55,000 nt of DNA, taken from the NCBI GenBank assembly GCA_004519485.1, contig CP038136.1:22501-77500 (forward strand), written 5' to 3'. Shown here piece by piece: positions 18,309 through 27,817 of this stretch. A model generated the notes under the pieces. That model saw only the letters and a program-made list of their open reading frames with translations. It did not search any database and was not told where the DNA came from. The stretch's first letter is position 1. Each line of letters opens with the position of its first letter. Source of the stretch: Nannochloropsis oceanica (taxonomy: Eukaryota > Sar > Eustigmatophyceae > Eustigmatales > Monodopsidaceae). The position numbers were made by a program, and so were the translations under genes.

Positions 18309-18773
18309 CTAACGGCTTTGCCTTATAGTTTTGCCTGTCAATTTTTTTGAAGGACTATTTTCATGCTTTTGATAAGAACGAAATATTCTATTGACTAATT
18401 GTCTATCAAAAGATCTATATTGACCTAAGACTAATGCCTTTAATGCTTTGACTTCCTCAGCAACGTAAGGTTGAAACTGAGCAAAGTTTGAAGTTTTTGT
18501 TTGTCTTAGTTCTTCTATTTTTTCTTTTTGTAAATCGATAGCTTTAATACGTATTTTTTCTAAAGATTCTACAGTATCTTTATAACGAAAATTAGCAAGT
18601 ATCAATCGATTAGCTGCATTATCCAAATTGTCAGAAATTCGTTCTTGACGACTCTTTAAACTTGTTCGGACTGAATCCGCAAATGCAAAAATTAATAATC
18701 CTATCAAAAGTAGAATATTAATTAAATTGGTTTCTAAGATATCAGTATTGATTCCAAACCCAGCTTCACTCAT
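18309..18773 (-). CDS. atpF: ATP synthase CF0 subunit b (I)
   Basis: Subunit b is one of the two peripheral-stalk proteins. The 154-residue product has one N-terminal membrane helix (about residues 11-32, ETNLINILLLIGLLIFAF) followed by a long charged coiled coil starting LKSRQERISDNLDNAANRL, the standard b architecture; DTVESLEKIRIKAID continues the heptads. Slightly shorter than many b subunits. No intron, unlike green-plant atpF. It follows atpG by 42 bp. Confidence 0.95.
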   Translation of the reverse strand: MSEAGFGINTDILETNLINILLLIGLLIFAFADSVRTSLKSRQERISDNLDNAANRLILANFRYKDTVESLEKIRIKAIDLQKEKIEELRQTKTSNFAQFQPYVAEEVKALKALVLGQYRSFDRQLVNRIFRSYQKHENSPSKKLTGKTIRQSR

Positions 18774-18815
18774 ATAAGAAGTCCTTTAGTTTCGAAAACA
18801 TCCCATTTATTAATT

Positions 18816-19292
18816 TTATACTCGATTAATAGGTGGTCTAACCCGTAGGTATCTATTAATTTCTTGGACTACACCCGGTATTAAATCACGAGCTTCAGTT
18901 GCTGTAGTAATATAGTTTTTTACCATTGCTTCCCTAGTATCTCGTACCTTGGCTTCCATATACTTTTTAGATCTAATAACAGCTGTTTGTCGCTTTACTT
19001 CGACTTCTCTAGATCTAATTAAATGTCTTTCACGAACAGATTGTAAAATCCTACGTATTTTTTGTTGCAGTTTTTCTACTTCCTCTAGACTAACTCGAGC
19101 ATTTTTGAGATTATTTTCAATTTCTTGTTCCCTTTGTTTTAATATTGTTTGGATCGGATTAAATAAAAGGAAGGATAAAATTTGAACCAACAAAAAAAAC
19201 TGTATAGTCATAACAGGTAATGTAGCATCTATATCAAATAAGCCACCTGTCTTTTCTAGACTAAGGTATAGATAGGGTAATGATGTGTACAT
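18816..19292 (-). CDS. atpG: ATP synthase CF0 subunit b' (II)
   Basis: Subunit b' is the second peripheral-stalk protein of photosynthetic ATP synthases. The 158-residue product starts in the lumen with GGLFDIDATLPVMTIQFFLLVQILSFLLF, the conserved b' membrane region, then a coiled coil (ILKQREQEIENNLKNARVSLEEVEKLQQ). Start is ATG. It is separated from atpH by 96 bp containing a 22-bp palindrome, so its expression may be partly uncoupled from atpH. Confidence 0.96.
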   Translation of the reverse strand: MYTSLPYLYLSLEKTGGLFDIDATLPVMTIQFFLLVQILSFLLFNPIQTILKQREQEIENNLKNARVSLEEVEKLQQKIRRILQSVRERHLIRSREVEVKRQTAVIRSKKYMEAKVRDTREAMVKNYITTATEARDLIPGVVQEINRYLRVRPPINRV

Positions 19293-19324
19293 ATCCAGAA
19301 TTTTATTGGATTTGACTTAAGTTG

Positions 19325-19373
19325 AGGCCTTATAAGATGATCTTAGACTAACTAAGATCATCTTATAAGGCCT
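19325..19373 (-). terminator. 22-bp perfect palindrome between atpH and atpG
   Basis: Arms 19325-19346 and 19352-19373 pair perfectly over a 5-nt loop, starting 16 bp past the atpH stop. It sits inside the atp operon, where partial termination or 3'-end protection would raise atpH mRNA above the stalk genes. Confidence 0.8.
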
Positions 19374-19388
19374 AGTTTGGATCTTTAC

Positions 19389-19682
<294 letters not shown>

Positions 19683-19710
19683 TTAGATATATTAAATTAA
19701 AATTTAATAT

Positions 19711-20460
19711 TTAATGATGGCCTTCGACTGATTCACCTATATAAGCTGCAGCCAAAGTTGCGAAGATCAATGCTTGAATTGAACTTGCGAATAAACCTAA
19801 TATCATAATAGGTAGTGGTATTAAGATAGGTACTAATAGTGTTAATACACTAACTGTTAATTCATCCGCTAAAATGTTACCGAACAACCTAAAACTTAAT
19901 GATAAAGGTTTAGTAAAATCTTCTAAAATATTGATCGGTAGTAACACAGGAGTTGGTTGGAAATATTTCTTAAAGTAAGAAAATCCTTTTTTCTTTAATC
20001 CAGCATAAAAATATGTAATAGATGTTGCTAAAGCTAGTGATATAGTTGTGTTAATATCGTTTGTAGGGGCAGCTAGTTCACCTTCTGGTAAATGAATTAA
20101 TTTCCAAGGTATTAAAGCTCCTAACCAATTTGATATAAGAATAAATAAGAATAATGTTCCAACGAAGGGAACCCATTCTACAAAGTTCGAACCCATTTGA
20201 TTCTTTGCAATACCTTGAACATATTCAACTACAACTTCCATTATATTTTGCCAGTTATTACGTGGCACTTGATTTAATGTTATAGTGGCCAAAATAGAAG
20301 CTCCTAAAATTAGACCAATAACAAGCCAGCTAACAAGAAACACTTGTCCGTGTAGTGAATATCCAAAAACTTCCCAATAGAAATGTTTTCCTACCTCTAA
20401 ATCTGCTAATGGTAAAGTTGAGATAGTTGGGTTGTAGTCTAAATATAAGGTTGATGTCAT
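19711..20460 (-). CDS. atpI: ATP synthase CF0 subunit a (IV)
   Basis: Subunit a provides the two proton half-channels facing the c-ring. The 249-residue product has about five membrane helices; the essential Arg lies in [15 protein letters not shown], and [26 protein letters not shown] is the conserved last helix. Start is ATG. First gene of the atp string, 117 bp after rps2, with which it may share a transcript, as in many plastids. Confidence 0.98.
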   Translation of the reverse strand: MTSTLYLDYNPTISTLPLADLEVGKHFYWEVFGYSLHGQVFLVSWLVIGLILGASILATITLNQVPRNNWQNIMEVVVEYVQGIAKNQMGSNFVEWVPFVGTLFLFILISNWLGALIPWKLIHLPEGELAAPTNDINTTISLALATSITYFYAGLKKKGFSYFKKYFQPTPVLLPINILEDFTKPLSLSFRLFGNILADELTVSVLTLLVPILIPLPIMILGLFASSIQALIFATLAAAYIGESVEGHH

Positions 20461-20577
20461 AATTACTGTTTAAATCGAAAAGAACGACTTTCTATCTCAT
20501 GAATATTATACGTTATTCCGTATATGTAGTTAAAGTAATTTTATTCGCGCTAAATAGCCAAAACAAAATTTTATTTT

Positions 20578-21330
20578 TTAATTTAAAGCCGCTTGTACTA
20601 GTAACTTATGATTTTGACTCTGTTGATGACCTGCAATTGCTCTTGCTAATCTATGTAAAACATAACGAATTGCTTTCACAGAATCATCATTTCCAGGAAT
20701 ACCTAAGTCAACTAAATCTGGATTTGAATTACTGTCAATGATTGAAATAATAGGAATTTTTAAAGTTTTACATTCTTTAATTGCTGTTAATTCATGCTCT
20801 TGATCTATTAAAACAACAACATCAGGCAAGTAGGGCATATTTTTTATTCCTGCTAAGTAATTATTTAATTTCTCAAGTTCACGTTTCAATTTTGCTGATT
20901 CTTTTTTTGGGTAATAATTAAGAATTCCATAAGCCTGTAATGTTTCTAGAACTCTTAATCGTCGAATTCGCTTTTGAATAGTTTTCCAATTCGTCAACAT
21001 TCCTCCAAGCCAGCGATAATTAACATAAAATGCACCACAGCGCATTGCTTCTTGTTGAATTGCACTAGCTAACCTTTTTTTCGTTCCAACAAATAGTATA
21101 ACCTTTCTTTTTAGTGAAGCTGCTCGCAAGTAACGACACGCTTTATTTAAATATTTTTGAGTCTCATAAAGGTTAATAAAATGATATTCTCTGTTGACCT
21201 CAGGAAAAGAATGGAATAAAAATGGGACCATTTTAGGGTTCCATTCTTTCTTTTTATGACCATAGTGAAGTCCAACTTTAAAGAAGCGAGCTAATTTTTG
21301 ATTTATGGTTTGGCGTGTTCCTTCTGCCAT
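20578..21330 (-). CDS. rps2: 30S ribosomal protein S2 (uS2)
   Basis: uS2 binds at the head-body junction of the small subunit. The 250-residue product has the uS2 hallmarks: FKVGLHYGHKKKEWNPKMVPFLF, VILFVGTKKRLASAIQQEA, YVNYRWLGGMLTNWKTI, LPDVVVLIDQEHELTAIKEC and IPIISIIDSNSNPDLVDLGIPGNDDS. Start is ATG. It follows rpoC2 and precedes atpI; a 29-bp palindrome lies just upstream. Confidence 0.98.
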   Translation of the reverse strand: MAEGTRQTINQKLARFFKVGLHYGHKKKEWNPKMVPFLFHSFPEVNREYHFINLYETQKYLNKACRYLRAASLKRKVILFVGTKKRLASAIQQEAMRCGAFYVNYRWLGGMLTNWKTIQKRIRRLRVLETLQAYGILNYYPKKESAKLKRELEKLNNYLAGIKNMPYLPDVVVLIDQEHELTAIKECKTLKIPIISIIDSNSNPDLVDLGIPGNDDSVKAIRYVLHRLARAIAGHQQSQNHKLLVQAALN

Positions 21331-21375
21331 ATTTTTGTATTATTTTTTGTGTATTCTGTAAATATCGCTTGAAAA

Positions 21376-21439
21376 AATAAAATATTTTAAACGTTATATA
21401 AATTATACATAATTTATATAACGTTTAAAATATTTTATT
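21376..21439 (-). terminator. 29-bp perfect palindrome between rpoC2 and rps2
   Basis: Arms 21376-21404 and 21411-21439 are exact reverse complements over a 6-nt loop. It starts 62 bp after the rpoC2 stop and ends 46 bp before the rps2 ATG. Almost all A/T except two CG steps per stem. Likely rpo transcript end. Confidence 0.8.
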
Positions 21440-21501
21440 CTAATTATATTTATTTAGTTTATCTTAATTCACAAACGATTTATCTAAGTTAGTAAAATAT
21501 A

Positions 21502-24500
21502 TTAACTTTTTTCCTTAATTCCTCTAAGTCGAGAACGGAGTGTTGAATGATTTTCCTCACTTAAATCAACATTTTCATTTGTAATAGTAGGACAGACATT
21601 TTGTTTTTGTAATTTCTTTCTTAAAAATTTCCGACGAGTTGTTAAAGAAACTACACTACGACCATATAGAAAAATATGTTTAGCAATCCATTCATCCAAA
21701 AATGTTAAAATACCTGTACCAGAAGGTATTAACCCACCAACAATAACTTTTTCTTTTAATCCTCGTAGCCAATCAACTTTCCCCTCAATTGCAGCTTGAG
21801 TTAAAATTCTAACGGTTTCTTGAAAACTAGCTGCGGAAATGAAACTTTCGGTAGTTAAAGCTGCTTTTGTTAAACCCAAAATAGCGGGTTTATAATAAAC
21901 TAAATGTTTTTGTTTTTTTTCAAGCATATTATTTAAGATTAATAATTGTTGAACGTCTAAGTATTCGCCAGAAACCAATGGTGTATTTCCAGGAAATTCA
22001 ATCTTGGCTTTTATTATCATCTGTCTAACAATTACTTCTAAATGTCTATCCACAATTTTAATACCTTGGCTTGCATAAACACCTTGAATGGCTTTAATAA
22101 ACATCGATGCTAATCGATACAAACTTCGTAATGTTGCTTTGTGATGCGAATCTCTTTGTCTAAAATAATCAAATGAAATATCTAAAAGTTGTTGAGGATC
22201 AACTAATCCTTTATGAAAACGTTCAGTTAGATTAATATATTGGTAAGGTTCTACTTCAAGATTTTCGGAATCAATTTCTTCAATTAGATATGGTACTTCT
22301 CTAATTGTTCTTAATTGCTTAATATTAGATAAAACTTCAATTTGACTACTTCTGCTTCTAGCATGAGTCATTATCTTAGTGATAATACCAGCTTTTTCAG
22401 CAATAAGTGCTCGATCGGAGGAGCTTCTTGCCTCTAAAATTTCTTCAACTTTGGGTAAACCTTGAATAATATCTTGTGTTTTAAAAATTCTATAGGTTAC
22501 AAAACCTAAAACTGTACTCTCTGGGGCGAAATCTTCATGGTTCTTATAGACTTTAGCCCCTTCTGTAAATAAATAAGGTTTACCAATTCTAAATTGGATT
22601 TTTGAGCCAGTGTAACTTAGTATTTTTCCCCCAATTGTTGAAACAAGTCCATTACCAATATTATCTCCTGCAAAAACAAAATCTTTGTTTCTATTTTTTA
22701 ACGTTGTTTCATCAAAATATAGCTCTCGAATATGATCATTACTGACAATCATAAGCTCCTGAGACTGATAACGACTAGAATATTGAGATCGAAGGCTAAT
22801 AGGTTGTCCTATAATATCTCCTCTTACTTCAGAACACCCAATTAATGTATAAGGTTCTAATATCTGGTTTTGTTTAACCGATGAAATTGTTTTTATTTGT
22901 TGAAATTTCAAACGTCTTGGACTAATTTTTGGTCTATTTAGATCTTGAAAACGACCAAATTCAAGACACCATCTTTTATTTTGGACTTCTCTAAAATTAA
23001 TAAGGATATTAATTTTATTTTTTTGTATTTTACTTGGATTACCAACAAAGAGTCCAGTCTCAATTAAACTTTTTGGAAAATTTTTATTGGCGCTTATTGG
23101 CTCATTTAATTTGAAAGTGAAAAATCGCTTTATTTTAACGATTAATTCATCACTAACAACATTTGAGTTATGGCCAATTGGATTATACTGTTGTGATTGT
23201 GGAATGCTATAAATAGTAATAGGCCTAAGAATTAACTTAATAGAATTTAATGAATATATTATTTGTGAATAAACAATTCGATTAACTTTAATTTGTCCAA
23301 ATAATATTTCACCGGGAAAAAGTAATTGTGAATCGAATTTTAACTTAAAGTGTTCAATGTTAACTTTTTCTCTCTTAAACGTTAAGATTGTACCAGATTG
23401 AATAGATAAATCATTTATTTTACGGGTTTGCTTGCGATAAGAAATTAAACCATTAATTGGAGAAAAAATATTCTGATCGATCCAATAATCCTTTTTTATA
23501 AAGTTGCCTTCCTTTACATGAAAAAGCCCATTTGAAGTTATGTGCTTATAAATTTCCTCTGGTAACCATAAATAAAGTCCACCTTTATTTATTTTGTTCC
23601 ATAAAGGTAGTTTAGATTTTACTAAAACACTTTTGTTTAAGTTAATAGAATATAAATTTCCACCAGTATTGACTGTATAAGCTTTTGTTAAATATTTTCC
23701 TATGTAACCATTTGAATTATCGAGTTGACTCGGATTTAAAGTTTTTTGTAAGATTAACTTCTGTTTATTTTTAAATTCTAGAATAAAAAATCTAGACTTT
23801 TTAGATTTAAAACTTTTGTGGGAAAAAATTCTTAGTTGTTCTAACTCAAAGAATCTAGAAATTAAAGCTATATTATTATTTCTAAAAACACAAATTGTTT
23901 CTGTAAAAGGATTTGATTTGATTACCAACTTTGTTTTTGCAAATACTTGATTATTAGGTTTATAAGATCTAACAATTTGTTTAGCTTCAAATGGTAATGT
24001 GACAAGATTTCCAGCTAAAACCCAAACAATCATATTGTATTCAAAAAAGTTATACTTTTGTCGAGCCTGGTAGTAAATCTCACCAGGAAACTTCGTTGAC
24101 AAGGTTTTTTGTATTTCTGTATCAGAATCTTCTAAGTCTGATGCCGATTGAACAATGGGTTGTCCCTTTTTTATAAATTCCTGATTTCTTATCATCAGCA
24201 AGTCATCACGTTCGACTCTTATTCTAACGACTTCATTTTTATACGTTCGAATCTCAAAAAATGAGGTAGTTAGAATAACTTGACCATAATCACCTTGAGT
24301 TGTTCTAATGAATTGAGTTTTCAAGTTATTAGCAAATTCTACTTGACCTGAATGATTACTTCGTACTTGTTGGCTTAACTCGCGACTGAAAACGCCACCC
24401 GTATGAAATGTTCGCATAGTCAGCTGTGTACCTGGTTCTCCAATAGATTGAGCAGCTATAATACCAATAGCTTCTCCAATTTCAATTAAACGATATTGTG

Positions 24501-25467
24501 TTAAATCCCATCCAAAACAAGTTTGACAAACAGAGCGATAAGACTGGCACGTTAAAGGAGAACGAACACTGATAATAGGAATTTTTAATTCATTTATTTT
24601 ATTTGAAAGATGAAAATCAATTTCTTGGCCTCGATTTGCAAGTAATGTTTTTGTAGCTGGATCAATTAAAGGTTTAGCTAAAATTCTTCCAATTAAGCGT
24701 TCCTCAAATGAAGCCTTTGTCTGATTATCGTAAGGTCTTGAGCAAACTATTAAAATACCATATTTGGATTGGCAATCAAATTGTCGTACAACAACATCTT
24801 GTGCTATATCGATAAGACGTCTTGTCATATAACCAGAGTCAGCAGTTCGAATTGCAGTATCAACTAATCCTTTTCTCGCACCATAAGATGATATTAAGAA
24901 ATCAATAACAGTTAAACCTTCTCTAAAATTCTTTTGAATTGCCGATCCAATCATTTCGCCTTTTTGATCGGACATTAAACCTCTCATACCAATTAGTTGT
25001 CGTACTTGTGAAAGATTTCCCCTTGCACCAGAAAAAGTCATCATGTAAAGCGGATTTAAAGGATCTGTCCTTTCAAAGAACTCAACAATTTCATTTTTTA
25101 AGACTTCACTTGTTAAATTCCATGCCATTACTTGTTTTTGAAACCACTCAGAACTAGTTAGTTCACCTCTTTGATATTTAGTTTCACCATTTGCTAACTC
25201 TTTATTTGTAGAACTAACTAATGGAGTTTTTGTTCTAGGAACTTTTAGATCCTCTAAACTGATTGAAAGCCCACCTTTGGTTGCATAATTAAAGCCTGCC
25301 TCTTTTAGTAACTCGGCTAACATACATGTTTTTCGAATTCCATAATTTCGAAACATCCATAGTAATAACTCTTCTAATTCTTTTTTTGTAATTACTTGAT
25401 TTAGGAAAATAAAACTTCGGGGATTATAGGAATCTATATTTTTCAATTTTGACTGTAAATTTTGCAT
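21502..25467 (-). CDS. rpoC2: RNA polymerase subunit beta'' (RpoC2)
   Basis: RpoC2 is the C-terminal half of bacterial beta', split off in cyanobacteria and plastids. From the ATG at 25467 the product is 1321 residues; a GTG four codons upstream (25479) is also in frame. Seen: [22 protein letters not shown] (bridge/trigger region), the zinc site [43 protein letters not shown], and near the end [35 protein letters not shown]-type block. Between them is a long, variable, Lys/Asn-rich region replacing the cyanobacterial insertion. It follows rpoC1 by 66 bp. Confidence 0.97.
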   Translation of the reverse strand: [1321 protein letters not shown]

Positions 25468-25533
25468 TTTTGTAGACACTTTAGATTAAATAACGTTTAA
25501 TGTTTAAAAATTAATACCTAAATTTTCTATCTT

Positions 25534-27792
25534 TTAAGTTTCCTTAATATGTTTGTGTAAACCAAGTGGTCTAGCATAAATCGCTGCTGCTACTAATTCA
25601 TTAATTAAAATGCGACCAGGGGTTGTTCGAATATATGAAGAGATTATTTTATTATTTGCATCTCGTATGACTTGAATGTCATCAAAAATTTCTAATGTTT
25701 TGTTACTGACCAATATTTCTTTTCGTATTAAATTTTTGTCTTTTTTTGTAATTCCAGTAATTTTTCCTACATATTTAATCCAAACAGTAGAATGAAGTGA
25801 AATAGTTCCATGCTCTAAAGCTTCAGAAATTTTAGAGAAGGAAGTAAAGTAACGATTTCCACCTTTTCTATTTGGAAGAGTTCTAGTTGTAATATAATAC
25901 CATCCCAATACAATATCTTGACTTGGTGTTAATAGAGGTCTACCATTTGCTGGTGACAAAAGATTATTTGATGAGAGCATTCTATAGGCTTCTAATTGAG
26001 TTTTACGAGTAAGAGGTAAATGAACACCCATTTGGTCACCGTCAAAATCGGCATTAAAACCAGCACAAACAAGAGGATGTAATTGAATTGCTCGACCTGT
26101 TGTTAAAATTGGTCTAAAAGCTTGAATGCCAAGTCTGTGTAAAGTTGGTGCTCTATTCAAAAGTACTAATGAAACTGAAACTATCAACGTTAACAGAGTC
26201 CACACTATTGGATAATTTCTTTGTAATGCGGATGTTAAATCGCTTGTATCTAGTTCTCTTGCTCTTGGTATAATTTCTCTAATTTTATAAATTAGATAAG
26301 GGCCAAATAAATTTAATGCCATTTCATAAGGTAAAGCACACTGATCAAGCATTAATGTAGGTCCAACTACAATTACAGATCGGCCAGAATAATCGACACG
26401 TTTTCCTAAGAGATTTTGTCTAAAACGTCCTTCTTTACCAGCAATCAAGTCATTTAAGCATCGAAGTGGTTTATTTCTTGGCCCATATGAATCTCGTCCA
26501 AAACGGCTACCATTATCAATTAAATCATCGACTGCGTCTTGAATCAAAATCTTTTCATTGATTACGACAAAATCTGGAACAATTTGCTCACAAAATCGAA
26601 GGAGTCGATTATTTCTCATAACGATTCTACGATAGTGCTCATTAAATTCTGAACTCATATAAGTTCCATTAGGTAGTTCGAAAACAGGTCTTAGTGCCGG
26701 AGGTAAAACTGGCAATACTGTTAAAACCATCCAAGATGGTTCCGTTTTTGTTGCTAAAAATGTTTCTAAAAGACGCAGCCTTTTCAATAAACGATCACGT
26801 TTACTAATAGAAGAGTGAAATAACTCAGTTCTAACATATTTAACCTCTTCTCTTAAATTAAGAGATTCCAGCATATTTAATATTTTTTTTGAACCATGAT
26901 TTGCAAGTAACAATGCATTGACTTCTTCATCAACCCATTCTTGATATGTAGTAGGACGCTTCTGTCGATTTAATAACTTTTTAACCCGTGGGATTTCTAA
27001 GTTTTTAGACTTACTCAACTTACTTCTTAACTCTTCTTTACTTAATTCTGAAAATACGATATTTTCGGTATCGTTAATTATATCTTGAGTAATTGTATTA
27101 CACGCCCTTAACCATTCTGAAACCCATTTGTCCAATTCGATCTCTTCAGTTTCATCTGATTTTGAATCTTCTGTTGGGTTATTAGGTCCTAATAATCGTT
27201 TAACAGATTCTCTAGCCTCGTTTTCTAACTCCTCTAAAGTTTTTTCTTCTTCAACCAAATAAACAATAGTTTCTAAGTCTTTTAAAGGCTGATCAAGAAT
27301 AATACTGAGATAACTAGGGGAACCTTTTAAATACCACGTATGTGTAATGGGATAATTTAAAGCTACATGCCCCATTCGATGGCGTCTAACATGACTCTCA
27401 GTAACTTCAACGCCACAGCTTGCGCAATAAAAAGGCTTTGTTTTTGGTCTGAACTTATATTGTCCACATCCACATTCCCAACTTTTTAAAGGTCCAAAAA
27501 TTTTTTCGCATAATAAACCATCGGGTTCAGGTCTTCCCGTTCGATAATTCATTGTATCTGGTTTACGTATTTCACCAATAATTTCACCGTTAGGTAGTTT
27601 ACGTTCGCTCCATTCACGTATTTTTTGAGGCGATGCTAATTTTACACCAACCATCTCAAATCGATTTCTATTTGTTTGAGAAGAAATTGTCCGAGAATTT
27701 TTTAAATTTTTTCGTTTAATAACTCTCTTATCGGATAACATATTGGTTTCATTATTAAGATTTTTTATTGGAACGGTTTTTTTTTGTGACAT
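25534..27792 (-). CDS. rpoC1: RNA polymerase subunit beta' (RpoC1)
   Basis: RpoC1 holds the catalytic centre of the plastid-encoded polymerase. The 752-residue product carries the Mg-binding NADFDGDQM motif, the zinc ribbon CGCGQYKFRPKTKPFYCASC, and VDYSGRSVIVVGP. A Lys/Asn-rich N-terminal extension of about 45 residues precedes FEMVGVKLASPQKIREWSE, where most homologues begin. An acidic insert (EDSKSDETEEIELDKWV) lies around residues 206-225. Start is ATG, 25 bp after rpoB. Confidence 0.98.
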   Translation of the reverse strand: MSQKKTVPIKNLNNETNMLSDKRVIKRKNLKNSRTISSQTNRNRFEMVGVKLASPQKIREWSERKLPNGEIIGEIRKPDTMNYRTGRPEPDGLLCEKIFGPLKSWECGCGQYKFRPKTKPFYCASCGVEVTESHVRRHRMGHVALNYPITHTWYLKGSPSYLSIILDQPLKDLETIVYLVEEEKTLEELENEARESVKRLLGPNNPTEDSKSDETEEIELDKWVSEWLRACNTITQDIINDTENIVFSELSKEELRSKLSKSKNLEIPRVKKLLNRQKRPTTYQEWVDEEVNALLLANHGSKKILNMLESLNLREEVKYVRTELFHSSISKRDRLLKRLRLLETFLATKTEPSWMVLTVLPVLPPALRPVFELPNGTYMSSEFNEHYRRIVMRNNRLLRFCEQIVPDFVVINEKILIQDAVDDLIDNGSRFGRDSYGPRNKPLRCLNDLIAGKEGRFRQNLLGKRVDYSGRSVIVVGPTLMLDQCALPYEMALNLFGPYLIYKIREIIPRARELDTSDLTSALQRNYPIVWTLLTLIVSVSLVLLNRAPTLHRLGIQAFRPILTTGRAIQLHPLVCAGFNADFDGDQMGVHLPLTRKTQLEAYRMLSSNNLLSPANGRPLLTPSQDIVLGWYYITTRTLPNRKGGNRYFTSFSKISEALEHGTISLHSTVWIKYVGKITGITKKDKNLIRKEILVSNKTLEIFDDIQVIRDANNKIISSYIRTTPGRILINELVAAAIYARPLGLHKHIKET

Positions 27793-27817
27793 ATTTTTCT
27801 ACTATCAACTGATTGAA

